Positions 12,683 through 25,973 of a stretch of 64,000 bases of DNA are shown piece after piece; position 1 is the stretch's first letter; each line of letters starts with the position of its first letter. The notes beneath the pieces are model-generated. The model was not told the origin of the DNA. It worked only from the letters and a program-made list of their open reading frames with translations, and did no database searches. Location of the stretch: contig NC_081545.1 of NCBI RefSeq assembly GCF_901000735.1, positions 36,263,634 to 36,327,633 on the forward strand. The letters are read 5' to 3'. The position numbers and the translations under genes were made by a program. Source of the DNA: Corylus avellana. Its lineage: Eukaryota > Streptophyta > Magnoliopsida > Fagales > Betulaceae.

Positions 12683-15600
12683 TCAGGAAACAAACATTTG
12701 GAGGTAATCAAAGTTAATAAAGAAAGAGCGGATTTCCATTGGGGCAAGTTCTACCACTAGCTTTACAGGATCAACAGGTCCTCCTCTCACCACCTTCGGT
12801 TCTTCAGCAGGGCCTTCTACTTTCCAGGCCAACTTTTTCTGCTCCATCTCAGCCCGTTCTTGATTGGCAGACAAACTCATCTCTGTCACTTTACTGATCT
12901 GAAAACAGACCATAAAAATCACAACCTGTTTGCCAATGGCAACACCAGTTTAGTCAAGCACCTATTGTTCTTACCTTCTTGTTTGGAAACAGCTTCTTCA
13001 ACTCCACGCTTGCCATGACTGAATAGTCCTTGTCCTCTCCAATCTTTGCATACACCAAAAACCCACCAAGTCATGTGCTTAGAATATATGTATGTATTGA
13101 TGTACATGTGAAGCGTAATGCTGAATATTAATCAGTCACATGCAAGAAACACAATAGTCCCGGATGATATTCAAGTCGGCATAAAACAGTAGAAACAGTG
13201 CCAGGGGTTTCATTTTGCAAGACTTGGTTTAGAAGCAACTGATCCATGGGGCTACTCTGTTTTGATTATAGTATACTGCAGAGCACTACCTAGTACCTCC
13301 ACGTCCAGTGACATCCAATTCAAGATTCCTCAAAAGTAAATTGCAAAACAGTTCTCTAGAAAGCGGAACAAAGAAACCTACAAATGATGTTGGGTATGAA
13401 ATGAAATTTCTGACCATGACGACAAGATAAACCAGAAGATAGCAGATACATGCACCTTCCAGACACATCAACAAGTGTATATAGTTGAATATGCATGTGA
13501 AAGCAATAAAGTTGGAGAAAAAGAAACTGACATCCAATCATGGTTAGATTGAGAAAGTATGTCATAACTCCACAATAGAAAGAACCTACATGAAGAGCAA
13601 TGTAATACAGCAACCTAAAGACCAAACCAATTTTCTCAAATTTGTCCGTCAAATGCTTAAGGGTATCCAAGAAGATCTTTTAAGACGGTATCTACTCAAA
13701 AAGAGCCACCAGTTTCAGATATATAAGCAGATAGACACACCTCATACAAGTGAGCCAATCGAAGAAGTACTTTTCCATTTTCAAGTTCCTGAAATATTAA
13801 GAAACAAAGATATTTATGATCATCTCATTCTTCTTAACATCAACAGGAGCCAACTGTCAAGAAATGGTTCAGTAAGGAATTTGGCCATTACCTGGAGGGT
13901 AATCACAGCAATGTTGTTTGGTAAAGCATAGGAAGGATCAATCGCTGAGAAAGTAGGTACTTGGGAACTTATCCAATTATTTCCATCCTACAAAAAGGAA
14001 AACTGATCACCTAAGCATTGTGGCCCTATGGCACCAAGTCAAGTCATGATTTCTCTTTCACCTGCTCTGTGAAGGCCAAGAGAAGTGGAGAATATATCTC
14101 CTGGCCAACTGTGCGACGCCACTTGGCACCTTCTCCTACTTGATCAATTCTGAGGTAAAATTTCCCTTGAATCTGCGATTTGGCCATAGATAAGTAAGAG
14201 ATTACAGCTCAGTGTCACAGAGAGAGAGAGAGAGAGAGAGGGTTTCACATAACAGGTTTCATCTTTAAACAATGTTATAATTTATTGTAACAGAACGGTA
14301 ACCAATAATCTGATGGTCTATTAACTAATAAGAAACCATTAGAAAGAAAGAATAATAGCTTTGCTTAAAGTAAAGCCTTGAAGGCAATGGCTCCTAATGA
14401 CAGCCTGAAGCCAAAAACTATGAATAGTAGAGATCCTTCTTGAAGATTTGAAAATTGACCACATTATCAGGTGGAAAAATATTGATGATAGACCATCACG
14501 TGCTTGTAAGTAAAATGGTAAGTATGCTTACAGTTAAACCTTCACATTTATCTAGGACACAAACTGTTTCATTTAATGCCTCACCAACACCTCTTGAATC
14601 ATCATGAAGCAGCCTCCTATGAAACAGAGAGGTATATTAGAGATCATGACAATCCAAGAAATCCCAATTATACAGGTGAATTTGATAATTATAAAATAAA
14701 AGTACGATTATCATAGAAAGCAGTGAGAGATATAAGAAACCTATGGAGCATCAGCTCTATTTGACCATCCACTAAGCTGGTTCCTCCCACTGAGCGGTCC
14801 ACTAACACCGACAGTTCCGTGTTGCTATCTTGCACATAAATTCCAAGATTGATCTGGAAGTGATGGAGAAGGGTAAAAGCAGAAAAATTTGTTAAGCAAA
14901 TGAACTATTAAAGTATAAAATGAACAACTGCAATTGGATGGAAGATAAATTTATAGAGAGATCTCTTTGCACACTTTAAAAAGAGGCTCATTCCAATTAA
15001 ATCCAATATTCCTTAGAAAGGCAGTAAACAAACCTGTTAAAAGTTGGTTTGCTTTTAGTTTCCAAATAATGCCTTTTTTTAGGGAAAAGGTGAACCAAAT
15101 TACAATTTAACAACTTTAATATGCCACATGGAACTCAAAACTGGTAGCTGTTTCGCTTTTGGGGCTTCCAAGACAGCCCTTGGATCTCTGGGAGGCAAAA
15201 CTGCAATAGATACTACTTTCCATTAAAATATTCTGCCTGATATACAGGACGAGTGGAGACAGGACAGCTAAACTCTAAACAGATAAAACATCAAGTTTCA
15301 AAACGCGCTTTCTTTTCTAAAGAAGAAACTAAAAGATTTAACTTAAGTAACCACTTGCTTTTGAACTATGCCCCTTTTGTCCAAGAAAAGGGAGAGAAAA
15401 ACATGGAGTGAAGATGTCTTGAAAGACTTGCTTATTTTGGAGAATGGACGAGAATGTCAATATAAGATAGGAAATGAGAGTGACACAAGCTGGAATGTGA
15501 ATATAAAAATGCACATATATCAATATATTTCTAACATTCTATATCAATCAAAGGAATAAGACGCAAAAAAAAAGATATACAGGGTAATAATTTCCAGCAA

Positions 15601-18600
15601 CTGGTTGTTGCACTTGCAGGTCCCAGTCTGTCCTGAAATCTCGAACCTGCATATGAATTAGAAGTATCATGTTAAGCCCCGAAAGGAAAGTTAATACTGC
15701 AACTAATCCTCTAGTTGGGACTTTTTTAATCAAGCTTATCCTGTATGTATCCATTCCAAAAATCGCCATTGAAATTTTAATCCTTAATGATGGCCATAAA
15801 GAGCCCCAAAAAAAGAAGAAGAAGAAGACAATAACTGTTGCTTGTAACATGTAGAAGATACAAGTAACATTCTAAAACTTTCACAGCATCTCAATTATCA
15901 CTAACGCAACTAAATCTTAGCAGCAAAGGAACAAATCATAGAAACAGCGGGTATCAAGTATTGACATACACGTTTGATGAAATCCCGTCCATTAGAATCA
16001 GTGTAGAATGTCTTATTGGTCTTCATTGCTGTTCTAATTTGAGTTGTGATTTCTTTCCCAATGCCATCATCCACAGGTATAGGACCAATCTGTTCATGCA
16101 CATAAAAAAAACACATCAAGCATCAAAGTGATTTCTCAGCCATATAATAACCACAAGAAGCAAAAAAAAAAAAATCCCCAAAAAAAATCAATTTACAAGA
16201 GGGGTTAACTTACACTAAACTCAACTTCAGCATGCTCCTTTCCCTTGAATACTCTGGTAATCTGTGCATACAAGAGGCACAATATTATGGAAGTAGAAGG
16301 CAAAAAATTCGTGGGTGGAAAAAGATAATAAAAAAAAGTACATTCCCACATAAATTACTAGACATAATAGCCAAAAATTCACTGGTGAAAGGACCACCTA
16401 GGTAGACTTTTTCATCGGCAATGCCCACATGCAGCATTCTCAATGGTGGCTATCCTGAGACAGCTATACATAACTGTTAGCCTCTCCTAATTAACTAGAC
16501 TCACCAGTGACCCCTCCTGAAATTCAATCAATTAAAGGCAGACTCCATAGAAGTAAGCCTGAGCCGGCTCAGAGCAGACTTCTCAAACACTTGCCAGCCA
16601 GCCCAAAGAAACATGCAAAACAAAAAGTCCGTACACTACCAACCCAATCCATGTCAACCATCAACCAAGGCCTGCTACAGCTGTTATTAGTACCATCCAC
16701 CACAACCTAGGCAAATGCCAATTCCATCCATGTCTATATTCAATCTATTATTTCTACCAACACATGTCCTACTGCAAGAACACCTTCATAACATATGTTT
16801 TCATGCCTCACTCTAGACTCAATCAATATAACATAAAATAAATGCAGCTGCATCTTCATGCCTTTGACACCATCACCAACCTATTAATATATGCCTTCAG
16901 GAAGTTATTTTGGATCAAGAAAAATATTTTTCAATATAATTTTATTGGAAGACAAAATCAAACCAATGCAATATATACTTTTGCAGCAGAAATAGAAAGG
17001 TTCATGACAAAAGTTGGTGCATTGTGTGTGTGTGTGTGTGTGTGTGTGTCCTTTTGACAAGTAAGCAACCTGAGATATCCATGAGTTGAGTTGTTGGTGT
17101 ACTTCATCTAGTACAGGACCCCGAATAACAGTTAAAGGAACCTGAAACAAACATACATATTGACTTGAATTTAAGCACTCAATTTTTTGTAAGCAATAGC
17201 TTTACTGTGATAGATATTTTATTAATCAATACAGTATTTGGAGGGTATTAAAAGAACATGATTACCTGGTGCTCAGATTTAATCGGAAATGTAACATTTG
17301 GACGAAAGACATATGCCCCAGAAGCCTTCAACAACAGGCAAATATATAACAATGGTGATAAATCTTACAATTTCTTTCTACATTTGAAGCAAACAGAAAT
17401 TTAATGCAAGCAATAGAATAACGGTGGAGTAGTGATGTTTTACAGGACATATTTAAGCTTTGATGTACACAAAGATTTGACTACCTGAGGATCTTTATCA
17501 GTTCCATCATTTCCAGAATAATAACTGTATGATTGCTCAGCAAAAGCTGTGACCTTCAGAATTAAAAAAGAAAAAAAAAAATGAAAGCATTACATTCGTC
17601 ATTCAAGAACATATAGAGAAAAAGAAAAGGAATCTCAACCCATGATTGCAAGATAACTAAACTATAATCACCAAGTTTAATTTCTTAACATAGTCTTGAA
17701 AGCAAATTGGGATGCAAGTATCCCAGGGCGAAGAAAAAGTTACATCGACAAAAATAGAATAGAGCACTGTGAAACTAAATCATCCACAACATAGCATACC
17801 ATATTTCTGCTATTAACATAATTTGTAAGTTTTCCTTCATCTGCAGAATAAAATAGCTTCAAACTGCCTTGCCCAACTTCTATGGTATCATTTGTGCTTC
17901 CATCTGGTTTGTATACCATTGAGATGGTGGAACTAGGACCTTTATTTCAGCAAGTGGGAGGATGGAACAAAATATTGTATGTCAGTAACCAGGAACAGCA
18001 GTTTCCCAAGTGTTCCTACTTTTTTAGGAACATAGAGTAGAAATGAAAATATATAACTAACCTGTCTGTTTTGCAATTGAGACAACGTAAGTGCTGAAAC
18101 CAAGAGGTGGTACAGATGCTGAAAAGGCAAGCCAATACTTCAGTGCTCCATTGGGGGATTTACCTATATATGCTTTGACATAGTAATTTCTTATGCTCAA
18201 AGTAGCATTTGATAAAGGTAGAAGTTGAGATTCAATTTCCCTCCCTTCAGAATCCTGAACAAAAACCTTCTCAGAAGAAACCTGTAGCAAGTTCAATTTG
18301 CAGTCAGCTATAGTATGAGTAAACTTCAAAAATTTTAAATTTAAATGACTGCCATTTTTTTCTGAGAGAATGACTGCTATTCAGTATTATGAGCACATAT
18401 AGAAACTCTGAGCTTGATTTCTAGATTGTCATATAAAGTAATAGCATAAATTACTGAAAAAAAATTGGACTTAATGTCATGTGCAAGTTATCATAATGTC
18501 AAATCAGAAACTTTGCTGACTCATTTAGGAGCAATGCTATTTACAATGCTTTAAGTGGCAAGGAGCAATGAACAATATCAGTAATGTGCAGAGATCAGAA

Positions 18601-21600
18601 TGAGCAAGTAATCATTAAGCTAAAAAAAAAGCAACTTGGCATGTATATAATCTCCATCAGATGAACAAAGGATGAAGAAAAATCTGAACAACATGGTGAT
18701 AAAAATTGTGGAGCATGATAATAAGTGCTGGCTTTGAAGCATTGATGGGAAAAAAAATTCAATTACATAGGAAAGACTAAAGAATATAAGCGCTCACAGG
18801 AATTCGTATCACTTCCTCCCTCCTCCATCCTAAGGAATTATAAACAACAACAACCTACAGTGGAGATAGAACACAAGACGATATATCAGTATGCAAGATC
18901 CAGTTCTAATCTTCAATGCAAGGGAAAGTAAAAAAAAAATTAAAAATAAAATGATACCCTTACCAAGCTTTTCCCATCTGACAATACTGCTTCTGATGGG
19001 GGACAGTAACTTATATTAAGAAGAGGACACTGCCACGTACCAAAAATTTCCAAGTGACAGGAATCAGCAGAATATTTAACTCTAGTATGATTAACAAAAA
19101 AGAAACGGTTCTTTACTTATCAAAAAAAAACAATTAAGAAACGGTTCTTCACTACAGATTTCTATGACATACAAAAATCTCAATAAAAAGAATAATCTAT
19201 AACACGATTCTTCTGCTGTAACATAAAACAGAGTCCACAAGCTATACAAACTTTTAAGTAAGGAACAAAAACATAGTATATTGCCTGCTGAATATTTGTG
19301 GCCGGATTCCCCTGTCTAGCACTTGATATCGAGTCAGCCAAGAAAGCAAGTGAAGAGGAAACCAACTTCTCAGCCTGCAGAAAACTATACGGGACAGCAT
19401 TAGACTTTCAGATAAAACTTTCCAATGTCAACAATCGTATTATATTGTTGGGTATCAAACTAAGATGCACCTCCGCGTAGCCCATATACAATCGTTTTGC
19501 ATAATCAGCAGCAACATGCTGTCTTTCTGTACCACTAACTGCATCATGATGTTGAGCAAGTGCCAAAGCATCAGCTAGTGCATCAGTATTAGGCCCGGAA
19601 TTACTCCTGCCTTTGAAGAACTCCAATTGCCTTGCTGCCTATCGTAGAACAAGAAAGGCTTTACATGTTTAGAACTACCAAGAGAGCCTACCAGGACATA
19701 ATAGGATCACATAAGTGAAGGAAAAAGGACCAAGATCTTACCAGATAGTAACCACTCATCATCCTGACATAACCTTTAAAGGCTGGCCTACTTGTAAAGT
19801 AACCGGTCCAATAGGCATTTGGATGATCTGCATACCTGAATATGGTTTATCTTTTTAAATGCAAAGTTCAGGAATAACAACAATAGTAATTAAAAAAAAG
19901 ACAAGCACAGTGCCAAAATTATGATGTCAACTCACGGGAAGAAATCTTCAGTCTTGCGAGGCCATTTTTCATTTGCTGCATATTTTACATCAGTGTAGAT
20001 GGATGGGGTTGAATACAATGCATTGACACGCCCATCCTGAGGTTGTTCCAAAAGAATTTTTTAATAAATTTAGAACCCAAGGTTTAAAACAGTAATGGAA
20101 ATGGCATAAACCTATAAATCCATGTAATAGAATGAAATACACACATCCATGTCCTTAGTATAGTCATCTCCAAGAAGGCTTATAAAAATGAAGTACCTCA
20201 TTGACATAATGAATGAATTTGTCCATCTGCCTGAACCATGAATTCGCATATTGATAGCGAAAATCAGTCCCCATGGTCCACATGATATGATTTGTCCTGG
20301 TTACATTAGCCTAGAAAAAAAGAACAAAGTCCATAAAAGTTTCATGGGGAAAGAGGGACTTCTTTCAATGTACAGTTGGAGAAGCATTTTAAGTTCAATC
20401 ATGAGATAGCACAATAAAATGACCCTACAACTGGATCATAAATCTGCAAGTATCAACATACATACTAACATTGATTCGAACTCCAAATTTTCATTGCTTC
20501 AAGAAATGGAACCTAGAAATCATGCTGATCCCAATAACAAGGTTCTTAATTCAAAGTTAACCATTCAATCTACTCTTCCCCCCGCATGCAGAGGGGGGTG
20601 GGGGGTCGCTCATGGGTGCAGACAGAAAAAATTATTCAAAGCAGAAGGAACATGAATATTAATGAGGTCATCATTCCTATGTTTTACCTGTGCTAAAGCA
20701 GCGGCTACAAATTCATTGACTCGCTCTTGAACATTATAGTCGAACAGGAGAATGTCATCCTTCAATCAAAAATATCATGTCAATAGGAGCTCAAGAGCAA
20801 AATTTCAGGGGGCATCCGATGTATCGTTTACAAGAGAAAAAAAAAAAAAAAACCTGAATTGGAGGGGAAACATCGTTTATCTCAAATGTGAAACCATCAG
20901 GAGGGTCATAATGCCTGGGGAATATCCCAGTGAATATCTGCATATGTAGTTTGCAACAGCAGTCAATAGGATGTATGAAATATCATCAAAGCAGAGTGCA
21001 CAAAACAAGCAGAAAATTCTCATGTCAAACAATGTGAATGGCCAAAAGAATACTACACCATGTCCCTAACCTGTGAAGATGAACCTAGGGACTTGGAACC
21101 CTGCCAAACAATCTCAAGACTCTTTTCGTTCAGTCGCTTTGCTCTATCTTGGTAATCAATTCGAGCAAAAAAGAGAGAATCAAATCCTAACTGCAACAGA
21201 AATTCAAGTACATAAGAAAGATAATGCCCACAAATATAATTAAAACATACCACATGATGATGTCCTTGATTCAATTCTATGATGCTTTATATACATAACC
21301 GTTATCAGATTGCAATGGGCAAATGCATACCTCTGCACCAAGTAAGTAAGCTTGCACAGCAGAATGCCCAAAGGGATCGATCTGCCAACCAACTCTAGGA
21401 ACTTTACCAAATTCGGCTTTGAGAAATTGATGCCCTAGAGTGGTCTGATCAATCAAGTCAATGTAATGTGGAGTAGCCTCGTCATGCATGCACATAGCCC
21501 CATTTCTTCAAAATCAAGAACCCAATAAACCAACAAATATATATATATGGGAAAAAACATAATCACAAACCCCTACATCAAATTACACAACAATTTCACG

Positions 21601-22334
21601 TTCTCATATATGATAAAACTACAACTCATAAAGCAAAGCACTGGCATATCAATTAGTTAATGAAAATCATACATGAACTCGAGCTGACCAGAGTTGACAA
21701 GTTCCTTGACTTTGACCTTCATAGCCTCGCTTTGCTGTCTCCACCATCTCAGGAAGAACGCCTGAAAAGTTTTTCAACACCAGTTTACCCCACAATCCTT
21801 CATGTGCACTGTAAAATTCCTAGCTTTGCTACTAACTCAACAGCAAAACAAAAACAATTAAAGAAGAGGAAAAGAAGAGAATTATACCATCTCAACATAA
21901 ATGAATTTCCGATTCTTATCATCCAACAAAGCCGAAATTACAGAGTCCAACACGTTCTGTACACACGCCCCCTACTCCACCAAGCCCAAAATTAATTTCT
22001 TTTAGCAAATACAAAAACTAAAAAAAATGGATCAATACAATTAGACAAAGGAAAATATTGGAATAGAGTGTGAATTGGGAAAGTGGTAGTAGCAGTAGTG
22101 TACTCGAATGGAGTTGTTAGCGCCAACATAGTACTGATCGACGGTCTTAAGCCAACCCACGTCGTCGTGTGAGTGAGGGACCAGGTGAACGTTGATTTTG
22201 TCGGGGACGATTCTCTGGGTGATGTTGTAAGCTATGTACTTGGACTCCGATGACAAGATTGCCGCCCAAGAAATGATGGCAAGGATGAACATGGCGATCG
22301 CCATCGCTCTGGAGCTTGGAAATGCACGGGACAT
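12683..22334 (-). CDS. alpha-mannosidase B (GH38), complete, 29 exons, 1025 aa
   Basis: Class II (retaining) alpha-mannosidase of the lysosomal/vacuolar type, removing mannose from N-glycans. Exons (minus): 22334-22104, 21971-21888, 21761-21673, 21505-21331, 21190-21071, 20937-20854, 20759-20688, 20310-20197, 20036-19936, 19835-19742, 19638-19471, 19374-19285, 19029-18964, 18854-18798, 18281-18062, 17939-17800, 17553-17485, 17325-17266, 17141-17070, 16261-16214, 16089-15970, 15646-15581, 14853-14741, 14616-14532, 14172-14062, 13987-13892, 13788-13741, 13043-12975, 12898-12683. They total 3078 nt, an intact frame. A hydrophobic signal segment (about residues 11-27) precedes the Zn site HSHDD (54-58). 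WQIDPFGHS places the nucleophile at D178, and HHDAVSGT (418-425) supplies another metal ligand. The C-terminal half is the usual beta-rich region. Intron 12 uses a GC donor. Length and exon plan fit Arabidopsis At5g13980-type genes. Confidence 0.95.
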
Positions 22335-23492
22335 CAGGAAACTTCTGAACTAGAAATGTACGAGTTTTCTTCACTTTGAAGAGCCGTGAACTGGGTACGT
22401 CACGTGAGTGACAATGAAAACGACGGTTGTCCGGAAGATAGACACTGGACAAGTCTTCTAACCAGACCACCTTCTCATGGAACACAACCTTAAACAACAG
22501 CCCGATTCTTTAGAAGTTGAGTTTAATTATGATAGATCGGCATCATTAATTCAATATTAACAGCCAAATTCAATATTAGTAATTTATTGCCTAAATTGTT
22601 ACTTCCCAGTAAAAACTTGTTCATATTTGCTGCCTAAAAAGTAAAAACAAACAATTTTTACAGTAAAATTTAAAAAATCTCTAACTCTATAGTTAAACAA
22701 ATAAGATGAAAAAAATAGTTTGTGTACTTCACTTGTAATATCTAAGGCTGGCAAAACAGGTACCTGGTCCTACCTATGCATGTTTTTTTATAATAAGGTT
22801 TTAGATAATTTATGCATCTAATCTAAAATCTTATTATAAAAAAGTATGCGTAGAATAAACAAATACGTGAAGTACACAAATCAATTTACAAGTGATTCAA
22901 AATGAGTCATGACCCTATATTTGTAGGATCATGATCCTCTCAAGTTCAAATGAATTGGAGAATATCCAATTAATTATAGTAGATAGGTATTTTTGTCTTT
23001 CAGTTCAAATAAACTAGAAAGAATCTTCATTCATATTTATAAGGTGTAGAAAGAATTTACTACAAGTAAATCATTAAGACTAAATAAATCTAATTGCAAT
23101 AGGACAGACATAAAAAATATATTTTTAATTGGCATAAAATGATATAATTTTATAAATTTAATGTTGTATATAATTAATTAGCGAACACTCATTATTATCA
23201 AGATTATGAGATAAGATGCTTCCGTGATAAGATAATGTACAAAATTGTTCTTTAGGTTTGACGTAATCATTTGAGCTTGTTTTTTATTTCTTTATTATTT
23301 TAATTTAAAAGATTGGTTTGAGCCTGGTTCCCATACAACGACACATCAGTGTACAACAACGGCCCAGCAGCTCAATATCATGGGCTTTCTGGTGGGCCGG
23401 CATAGTCGGTAGCCCCTAAAAGAAAGAGATCAATCTTAAAAGTTGAAACCCCGATTCGTTGCTTGTTCTATTGTTCACTCCCGGAGGCGGCT
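22335..23492. other. divergent intergenic region between mannosidase B and the TSSC4-like gene
   Basis: About 1.15 kb shared by two genes transcribed away from each other, so both promoters should lie here. No coding sequence is seen. It contains a foldback element (22716-22884) and AT-rich sequence elsewhere. Confidence 0.7.
22716..22884. repeat. foldback/MITE-like inverted repeat
   Basis: Outer arms TTTGTGTACTTCAC (from 22719) and GTGAAGTACACAAA (from 22867) are inverted copies. An inner hairpin pairs TTTATAATAAGGTTTTAGAT (about 22787-22806) with ATCTAAAATCTTATTATAAA (about 22821-22840). No coding sequence is present. This is consistent with a small MITE or a hairpin RNA source. Confidence 0.7.
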
Positions 23493-25485
23493 ATGGAAGA
23501 AAGTTTCAAGGTCCGAGTAGACAAAATATTCGGCTCCTTAGCGTCTTCATCATCATCATCAGAAACTACAGAAACAACTCCGTCTTCGTCTCTCTGGTCC
23601 CTCACGGACGAAGAAATCGAGAGGAGACAATGGGTACGAGACAAGACCATCCCCGAATCCGAATTGGAGCTTGTCTTTGGCAACCAAGGGAAGGGGGCGG
23701 AGAAGGAAATAAGTCCCGTGGATTTGAGGGATGAGCTGGAGAAGGACCTCGAAGACCTTGACGAAGATGATGTGGAGGAGGAGGAGGACAACGACGACGA
23801 ACCGCGGCGGCGACAGTCGAATAAACCGGACGACTATGACGAGGAACAGTGGGACATTAAGTCTGGTATTGGCCAAGACTGTACCTTGGATTACGAGGTT
23901 TGGTTTTTCTTTTTTTGTTCTTTCTCTGTCTGCTGTATAAATGTTTTGATTTGTACTGTAACAATATTTTGCTTGTGCGAAAACCCTATTAGGTGGATTA
24001 AATTGTTATAGATATTTTTTTTAATCGGTAAAGGGCAAATTTCAAGAAAAAACATGTTATCACAAAGCCTTAAAAAACGGTTTAGTCGTTCAATTAACAT
24101 TCTAATCCTCTCTCACTTGTGTGTCCAAACTCTTTCTTCTTACAGAATTCAATCATTTAACTAACATTCTTTCTTTCTTACGTGTGATCCCAAACTTTTT
24201 TCAATAAGTGAGGCATTCATTTGAAAAGAAGAGAATTACGGATCAATGTTCGAATTCAAACCATGTTAAATCATCTCTTACCTCTTATGGCACAAGTTTA
24301 AGCTCACTGAAAATAATGAATTTAATTTATTTAATTAATATTCTAATAGTATACGTGATTTGTAGAATGTAGTAAGAGTGATGGGTTTGTCATTGTGCGA
24401 ACTAGAGGTTTTAGAACTTGAAGGTCTTGATATTACATGGATTAAGTTGTTCTAGATTTTCTGAAGGCAAGTGGAAAACGTGTATGACTGTGCTGGGTTT
24501 GTGTGTGTATAATGAAAATAGATTTATTCTGATATTTGATTGATTATTTGGGCAGGAAGAGGAAGACGGATATGATAAACTGGCTGTTGGCAGGGAAAAG
24601 CCAGGGGAACGCTTGTATCTGAGGGATATAGCTGATTATGGTATAGATGTAGACTCTTGCAACGAGCTTCCTGTTTCCTTTGAGGAAGTTATTAGAGACC
24701 CACGAGCGAATCACCTGGCTGCAAAGATTAGGCTCGAAGAAGATGCAGAAGCAGCTAAGAGCATTGATTCATTGCGGGTCTCTGAGAAAGATTCACCAGA
24801 CGGAGAACATACTCAAATGAAAACGTCTGAGCATGTTGCTAAGCCCAAATCTATTCTCAAGAGGAAGGATGTCCCATTGGACTCCAAGTCAGAGAAACGT
24901 GTCCGGTTCGAACCCGAATGTAAGGATGATTGTGATGAAGGTTCTGAAGTGAATCAAGATCATAACACTATGGATACCAGTTCAGTGGAAAAGGCTGCAG
25001 TTTCAAATGAGGCTAACTTTTCAACTGGAGACTATTCTTCTGCAGTTCCAGATTATATACGAAATCCTTCGAAATACACGCATTACAGCTTTGATTCGTC
25101 GAGTGACATGGATGAACAATCTAACAAGGAAGCCTATATGGACTTTCTAAAGCTGATGAAGAGGTCAAATTCTATGGAATCACAGGGAGATGATTTTTCC
25201 AATGATCTTCCATCAGTCACCTTTATACCAAAGAGGAGAGCAGGTGATACTATAATGGAAGAAAATACTACAGTCTCGAAGCAAAGCCAGGATGATGGTG
25301 GTAAGGAGTTTATGCATAGGAGAGGCCCCATTGCAATTGCAGATAGGGGTACGGAAGAAACTGAAGTTTGTGCAATGGAAGAAGATGTAACGGAACCTGT
25401 AGCTGATGGAAGAAACAGCTCGCAGAGAGTGAGCCGAAAGTATAGGACGAAATCCAGGGTAGAGTTGGATGAGTCTAATGTTTGA
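23493..25485 (+). CDS. TSSC4-like protein (U5 snRNP assembly factor family), 2 exons, 444 aa
   Basis: Exons are 23493-23897 and 24556-25485 (405 + 930 nt, phase 0; donor after LDYE, acceptor GGGCAG). I chose the ATG at 23493 (MEESFKVRVDKIFGSL); only a non-ATG codon lies upstream in frame. The protein is hydrophilic. An N-terminal KVRVDKIFGSL motif is followed by a Ser-rich stretch, then SLWSLTDEEIERRQW, a very acidic tract (about residues 80-112) and a C-terminal VPDYIRNPSKYTHYSFD segment. The last resembles the PDY..HP..(W/Y)T.YSL signature of TSSC4, which in animals helps U5 snRNP assembly in the nucleus. The Arabidopsis counterpart, At5g13970 as I recall, is annotated loosely as midasin-like because of its acidity. 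It lies divergently from mannosidase B. The gene model is secure; the molecular role in plants is inferred. Confidence 0.8.
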
Positions 25486-25973
25486 TTGCCTGATGGGGAG
25501 CTTTTCTCCTTCTGTGTTGAATGTCAATGTTTTGTATGCAGATGTCTCTTTCTCTCGCTTTACTAGAACAAATGTCGTATACTTGTTTAGGGTTGAAAGC
25601 TTTTTTGTTTTGTTCGTGACAGAATCCAGATTGATCCACCGTTCAAGCTGTGACATTTGTAATGAACGATTTCAGGTCCAGTTGGTTTCAAAAGATTTGA
25701 CTCGCAGGTTACTTGGCAACGTAGGTAGTGTGCGTACCGCTCACATTAACACCGTAACTACACCAAGAAGATGATTGAGATCCATGCAATACTTTTTATG
25801 TGGATTAGTTATTTAAACTCCTAAAATGAACAGTCCAAATTGGAAAGAAAACAAAAGGGTGGGCATACAAACCACTGTGCCCACCAAACTACCCTCTTTG
25901 GCATCGAAGGGATGGGGCGTACAAGTCACCGAGGTGGCCATTAGGGGTAGCTGCACCCTTTCACCATCCTTAA

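Noticed and set aside
2934..21281. Real tandem duplication of mannosidase B
   Set aside because: The repeat boundaries coincide with a default 100-N gap, and introns match as closely as exons. I treat it as a haplotype overlap, while noting that read depth would decide.
23468..23876. Ser-rich and Val-rich ORFs on the minus strand
   Set aside because: They are mirror images of the acidic, low-complexity exon 1 of the TSSC4-like gene.
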